This document shows positions 60,939-64,000 of a DNA stretch of 64,000 nt, one piece after another. The notes beneath the pieces are model-generated. The model was not told the DNA's origin, searched no databases, and worked only from the letters and a program-made list of their open reading frames with translations. Within the stretch, counting starts at the first letter, position 1. Each line of letters starts with the position of its first letter. Origin of the DNA: Kumtagia sp963820075. Its GTDB lineage: Bacteria; Pseudomonadota; Alphaproteobacteria; Rhizobiales; Rhizobiaceae. The position numbers were made by a program, and so were the translations under genes. The stretch lies in assembly GCA_963820075.1 (NCBI GenBank), contig CAWFYS010000006.1, forward strand, positions 744,001 to 808,000. The letters are read 5' to 3'.

Positions 60939-61763
60939 ATGATCTACAGTACAATCATGGTTCAACTCGACATCGATGCGCCGGCGACGCCGCGGCTGAC
61001 CCTCGCCTGGGACCTCGCGCGCCGTTTCGAGGCCGACCTGATCGCCTTTTCTGCCGCCGATCAGCACCTTGTTGTTCCCAGCGAGATAGACGGCACGGTC
61101 ACGGCGAAAGTGGCACGCAGGCAGGTCGAAGCGATCGAGGATCGCCTCAGCGTGCTGAAATCCGAGTTCGAAAATCTCACCCAGGACAGCAACCGGGCCT
61201 CCTGGCGCGGCATGGTCGGCGACCCGACGCGGTTTCTGGCGCTGCACGCCCGCGCTGCCGACTTGATCATCGTCGGTTCTCCCGAAGTTTCAGGAATCGA
61301 CCGTTATCGAACCATCGATCCGGGCGAGCTCATCGTTTCGGCCGGAAGGCCGGTTCTTTTTGCGTCCGAAGGCCAGCAGCCGCTGAAAGCCGAAAATGTC
61401 CTGATCGGCTGGAAAGATGCACGCGAGGCGCGCCGTGCCGTGGTCGACGCCATGCCGTTCCTCACCGGAGCGGCGCAGGTGCTCGTTGCGACGATCGAAG
61501 AGGGTGACGGAGCGATCGCGCGAGAGAGCGGGGCCGATGTGGTGCGCTTTCTGATGAAGCACGGCGTGAAGGCGCGTTTGGATGTTCTGGACGTCGGCGG
61601 GGCGAACGCAACGGAAGCGCTGGTGGAATTGGCCCGTGAAATCGGAGCCGACCTGATGGTCTCGGGAGGTTACGGCCACAGCCGCCTGCGTCAATGGGCA
61701 TTTGGCGGCGTGACGCGCACACTGCTGCAGCACGGCTCGATCAACCGGCTGATCGCCAACTGA
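60939..61763 (+). CDS. Universal stress protein, tandem-domain
   Basis: 274 residues, two UspA-like domains. The second ends with MVSGGYGHSRLRQWAFGGVT, the GxxG-(9x)-G(S/T) ATP-binding motif of UspA/UspFG types; the first contains DLIIVGSPEVSG. Start MIYSTIMVQLDIDAPAT has AAAGGAG 10 nt ahead. A further usp gene starts at 63866. Regulatory trigger and partner are not determinable. Confidence 0.87.
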   Translation: MIYSTIMVQLDIDAPATPRLTLAWDLARRFEADLIAFSAADQHLVVPSEIDGTVTAKVARRQVEAIEDRLSVLKSEFENLTQDSNRASWRGMVGDPTRFLALHARAADLIIVGSPEVSGIDRYRTIDPGELIVSAGRPVLFASEGQQPLKAENVLIGWKDAREARRAVVDAMPFLTGAAQVLVATIEEGDGAIARESGADVVRFLMKHGVKARLDVLDVGGANATEALVELAREIGADLMVSGGYGHSRLRQWAFGGVTRTLLQHGSINRLIAN

Positions 61764-61883
61764 TCGGGAAAACAAAGGATCGCGACGGCAGCGGCGGGCC
61801 GCCGCGCGAAATATCCCGCCCAAGCCTGTCGGGATTTTTCGCGATGGGCGGCCTGCGAATAAGCCTTTCGGCGCTTGCGGTGT

Positions 61884-62873
61884 TCAAGCACCTTGGTCAG
61901 CAAAAGCTCTGTCCGCCGCGCGACGGATGAATGCCTCGACGCGGTCGGTCGCGACGAATTGCGGCATGTGGCCGATGCCGTCGAGCAATTCCAGTTCGAA
62001 GCCCTTGACGCGTCCGGCCAGTGGCAGGGCATGGTCTTCATGCCGAATGACCTGGTCGGCAGTGCCGAAAAGCACATCGACGGGAGCGTCTATCTCCGCC
62101 AGCCGCGCCTCGTAGCGTCCGAGTTCACCCTTGAGCGCGACGAAATCGGTCGACGTCGCCTCGAAATGGCTCGGGCGCAGGCCCAGCAGGCCGCCGCCCG
62201 CGACGATATAGTCCTTTGGCGTGGCTTGCGGACCGAAGACAAAGGCAAGCGTCTGCGGGGCGTATTTGAGCGACATCGGCACCGCCGTCGTATAGGCGAG
62301 CAGCTTGCGCTTGAGCGGCGAGCGTATTGCTAGCCCTGAAAACTCCGGCGGCGCGGCCTTGGCCTCGCGCGTGACCGGCGAAAGCAGCGCCAGTCCCGCG
62401 ACCTTGTCCGGATGGTCGAGGGCGAGCGCCAGCGCCACGGCGCCGCCGAGTGAGTGACCGACCACCAGCGGCTTCTCAAGGGCCAGCGCGTCGATGAAAC
62501 CGGACACGATATCGGCCTGTTCGCCGAGGCGGCCGTCCGCGCCATGGGCCCGGATGGAATAGCCGGAACCCGGCCGATCCAGGGCAATGACGTGAAAATC
62601 GCCCGACAGGCGATCGAACAGCGTATGCCGGAAATGATGCAACTGGCCGCCAAGGCCGTGGAGGAAGAGGATCGGACGGCCCCGCCCTGCCTCGACATAG
62701 TGAATATGGTTTCCGCCCAGCGCAACGAAGCGGCCCGCCGGAGGTATCCGCCTTTCCGCCTCGGCCGCAAGCCGCCGGGTCGCGAGCGCGAAATAGCCGA
62801 CCACGAGGCAGGCCGCCAGGAACAACGCGCCCGCCAGCCAGAAAGCCAAGTCCATAGCGGCCATTCTTGTCAT
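61884..62873 (-). CDS. Membrane-anchored alpha/beta hydrolase
   Basis: 329 residues. A hydrophobic N-terminal helix (DLAFWLAGALFLAACLVVGY) is followed by an alpha/beta-hydrolase core: RPILFLHGLGG oxyanion loop, nucleophile elbow VVGHSLGGA, acid in VLFGTADQV, and His in LDGIGHMPQF. Esterase, lipase or C-C hydrolase activity cannot be distinguished. The start at 62873 is chosen; a TTG start 7 codons upstream and ATGs within 20 nt downstream are possible. Confidence 0.85.
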   Translation of the reverse strand: MTRMAAMDLAFWLAGALFLAACLVVGYFALATRRLAAEAERRIPPAGRFVALGGNHIHYVEAGRGRPILFLHGLGGQLHHFRHTLFDRLSGDFHVIALDRPGSGYSIRAHGADGRLGEQADIVSGFIDALALEKPLVVGHSLGGAVALALALDHPDKVAGLALLSPVTREAKAAPPEFSGLAIRSPLKRKLLAYTTAVPMSLKYAPQTLAFVFGPQATPKDYIVAGGGLLGLRPSHFEATSTDFVALKGELGRYEARLAEIDAPVDVLFGTADQVIRHEDHALPLAGRVKGFELELLDGIGHMPQFVATDRVEAFIRRAADRAFADQGA

Positions 62874-63054
62874 CTCGCCATGCACATACTGCAACGCGAC
62901 CCTATCGGAGGCGACGGATCAGGCAAGGGCGTTCGCAGGGCCGGCCCTCGCGGGAAGCGGCGCGCCGCGCGAGCCCGAACATCGTTCACGGTTCGTGTTC
63001 ATTGCCGCGCCAGCCCTGCCGCGCTATTTCGGGGCGGCTATGCAAGGGGCGTCC

Positions 63055-63798
63055 ATGACCGACACCGTCACCGCAGCGATGCTCGTCATTGGCGACGAGA
63101 TCCTTTCCGGCCGCACCAAGGACCGCAACATCGGCCATCTTGCCGATATCATGACGGCGATCGGCATCGACCTGAAGGAGGTGCGTATTGTCGCCGATGA
63201 AGAGAACGATATCGCCGACGCCGTCAACGCGCTGCGCCACCGCTACACCTATCTGTTCACGACGGGCGGCATCGGGCCGACCCATGACGACATCACCGCC
63301 AATTCCGTCGCCAAGGCGTTCGGCCTGCCATGCGAACATGACGCGAAGGCCCTGGCGCTGCTCGCAAGCCATTATTCGGCGCGCGGCCTGGAATTCACCG
63401 AAGCACGGAAGCGCATGGCGCGCATGCCGCGAGGTGCCGTCCACATAGACAATCCGGTGTCGGTCGCGCCGGGATTTCGCATCGGCAACGTGCACGTGAT
63501 GGCCGGGGTGCCGGCGATTTTCCAGGCAATGCTCGACAGCGTCGTGCCGACGCTGAAAGCCGGGCGGAAGCTCCTGTCAGCCTCCATTCACTGCCCGTTC
63601 GGCGAGGGGGTCATCGGCGGACCGCTCGGCGAAATCCAGAAGGCACATCCTGAAACCATCATCGGATCCTATCCGAAATACCGTGACGGTTCCTTCTGGA
63701 CCGAACTCGTTGTACGCTCGCGCTCGGCGGATACGCTCGAGGCTGCCCGCGCCGCGGTTGAAGCCATGGTGAACGGCCTGGCTTCGGCCGCTCGATGA
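63055..63798 (+). CDS. Molybdopterin-binding (CinA N-terminal/MoaB-like) domain protein
   Basis: 247 residues. N-terminal MoCF-biosynthesis-type domain with VIGDEILSGRTKDRNIGHLA and TTGGIGPTHDDITANSVAKA, and a C-terminal extension up to SADTLEAARAAVEAM. It is like the N-terminal half of CinA, without the nicotinamide-mononucleotide deamidase domain, so a competence role is not implied. AAGGGG lies 5 nt before the ATG at 63055. Confidence 0.88.
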   Translation: MTDTVTAAMLVIGDEILSGRTKDRNIGHLADIMTAIGIDLKEVRIVADEENDIADAVNALRHRYTYLFTTGGIGPTHDDITANSVAKAFGLPCEHDAKALALLASHYSARGLEFTEARKRMARMPRGAVHIDNPVSVAPGFRIGNVHVMAGVPAIFQAMLDSVVPTLKAGRKLLSASIHCPFGEGVIGGPLGEIQKAHPETIIGSYPKYRDGSFWTELVVRSRSADTLEAARAAVEAMVNGLASAAR

Positions 63799-63865
63799 AG
63801 GCGCATGTCGGAACCGGGACGGCCCGCGCATAGTATTCTTCCTTGGAAGGAGCCAGGAGCGCGCC

Positions 63866-64000
63866 ATGATCTACAAGACGATCGCCGTCATCCTTCAAGG
63901 CAAGGAAGATACGCAGCGCGTGCTCGACTGCGCCATTCCGCTGGCGCAAATCTGGGGCGCGCATATTGTCGGCATCCACGCCGAACCGATCCCGGTCGCC
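63866..64000 (+). CDS. Universal stress protein, N-terminal part (cut by window edge)
   Basis: 45 codons remain: MIYKTIAVILQGKEDTQRVL, then DCAIPLAQIWGAHIVGIHAE, the UspA opening strand-helix pattern, similar to the start of the protein at 60939-61763. AGGAG lies about 6 nt before the ATG at 63866. The gene continues past position 64000. Confidence 0.8.
   Translation, partial: MIYKTIAVILQGKEDTQRVLDCAIPLAQIWGAHIVGIHAEPIPVA

Overview
The window is a high-GC chromosomal stretch from an alphaproteobacterium, most likely a Rhizobiales member close to Mesorhizobium or other Phyllobacteriaceae. That placement is an inference from gene content and order: CckA, a soxBDAG sarcosine oxidase operon, paired DUF1127 proteins beside a LysR gene, a MttB-type methyltransferase cluster, and a tRNA-Trp/secE/nusG/rplKA/rplJL/rpoBC block with tuf a few kb upstream. 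There is no rRNA gene, no transposase gene and no CRISPR array.

Layout. Positions 1-9000 carry housekeeping and signalling genes: an aminotransferase cut by the window edge, a YbaK-type deacylase, an alpha/beta hydrolase, a small ParB-like protein, DeoD, the hybrid kinase CckA, a stress-type SDR and an APC permease. Positions 9036-10000 hold a HigBA-type toxin-antitoxin locus with a frameshifted toxin and an intact antitoxin. Positions 10022-22879 hold a corrinoid-dependent one-carbon module: a non-pyrrolysine MttB methyltransferase divergent from its corrinoid protein, a DUF1638 protein, and a tight operon of a small 'virulence factor'-family protein, a MetV-like Cys-rich protein, MetF, a methyltetrahydrofolate:corrinoid methyltransferase and a RACo-like corrinoid activator. 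Positions 23074-33537 contain two DUF1127 proteins around a LysR regulator, a GbdR-like GATase/AraC regulator, a DUF1194 protein, a dimethylglycine/sarcosine dehydrogenase-like flavoprotein and an MscS-type channel. Positions 33715-38961 are soxBDAG. After an alcohol dehydrogenase come the transcription/translation genes (41073-53679, minus strand), tuf (57055-58230), two tandem ClpP-fold secreted proteins, a WD40 protein, two more tRNAs, two universal stress proteins, a hydrolase and a molybdopterin-binding-domain protein.

How the genes may work together (inference). MttB, the corrinoid protein, the methyltransferase and MetV/MetF could move a methyl group from a quaternary amine such as glycine betaine or proline betaine to tetrahydrofolate and oxidise it to methylene-THF, with RACo keeping the cobalt reduced. 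The dimethylglycine dehydrogenase-like protein and SoxBDAG would remove the remaining N-methyl groups, and the GbdR-like regulator is the obvious candidate controller. The window would then encode a nearly complete betaine-to-glycine route using a corrinoid first step instead of a Rieske monooxygenase.

Other structure. Two MITE-like elements with apparent target-site duplications (17149-17413 with TTAA; 40774-40981 with a 10-bp repeat) and three further long palindromic repeats lie between genes. Four genes (rpoB, a fatty acid desaturase, higB, a pRiA4b ORF-3 family gene) carry small frameshifts. Because rpoB is essential, at least that one is probably a sequence error, so the other apparent pseudogenes should be treated with caution.
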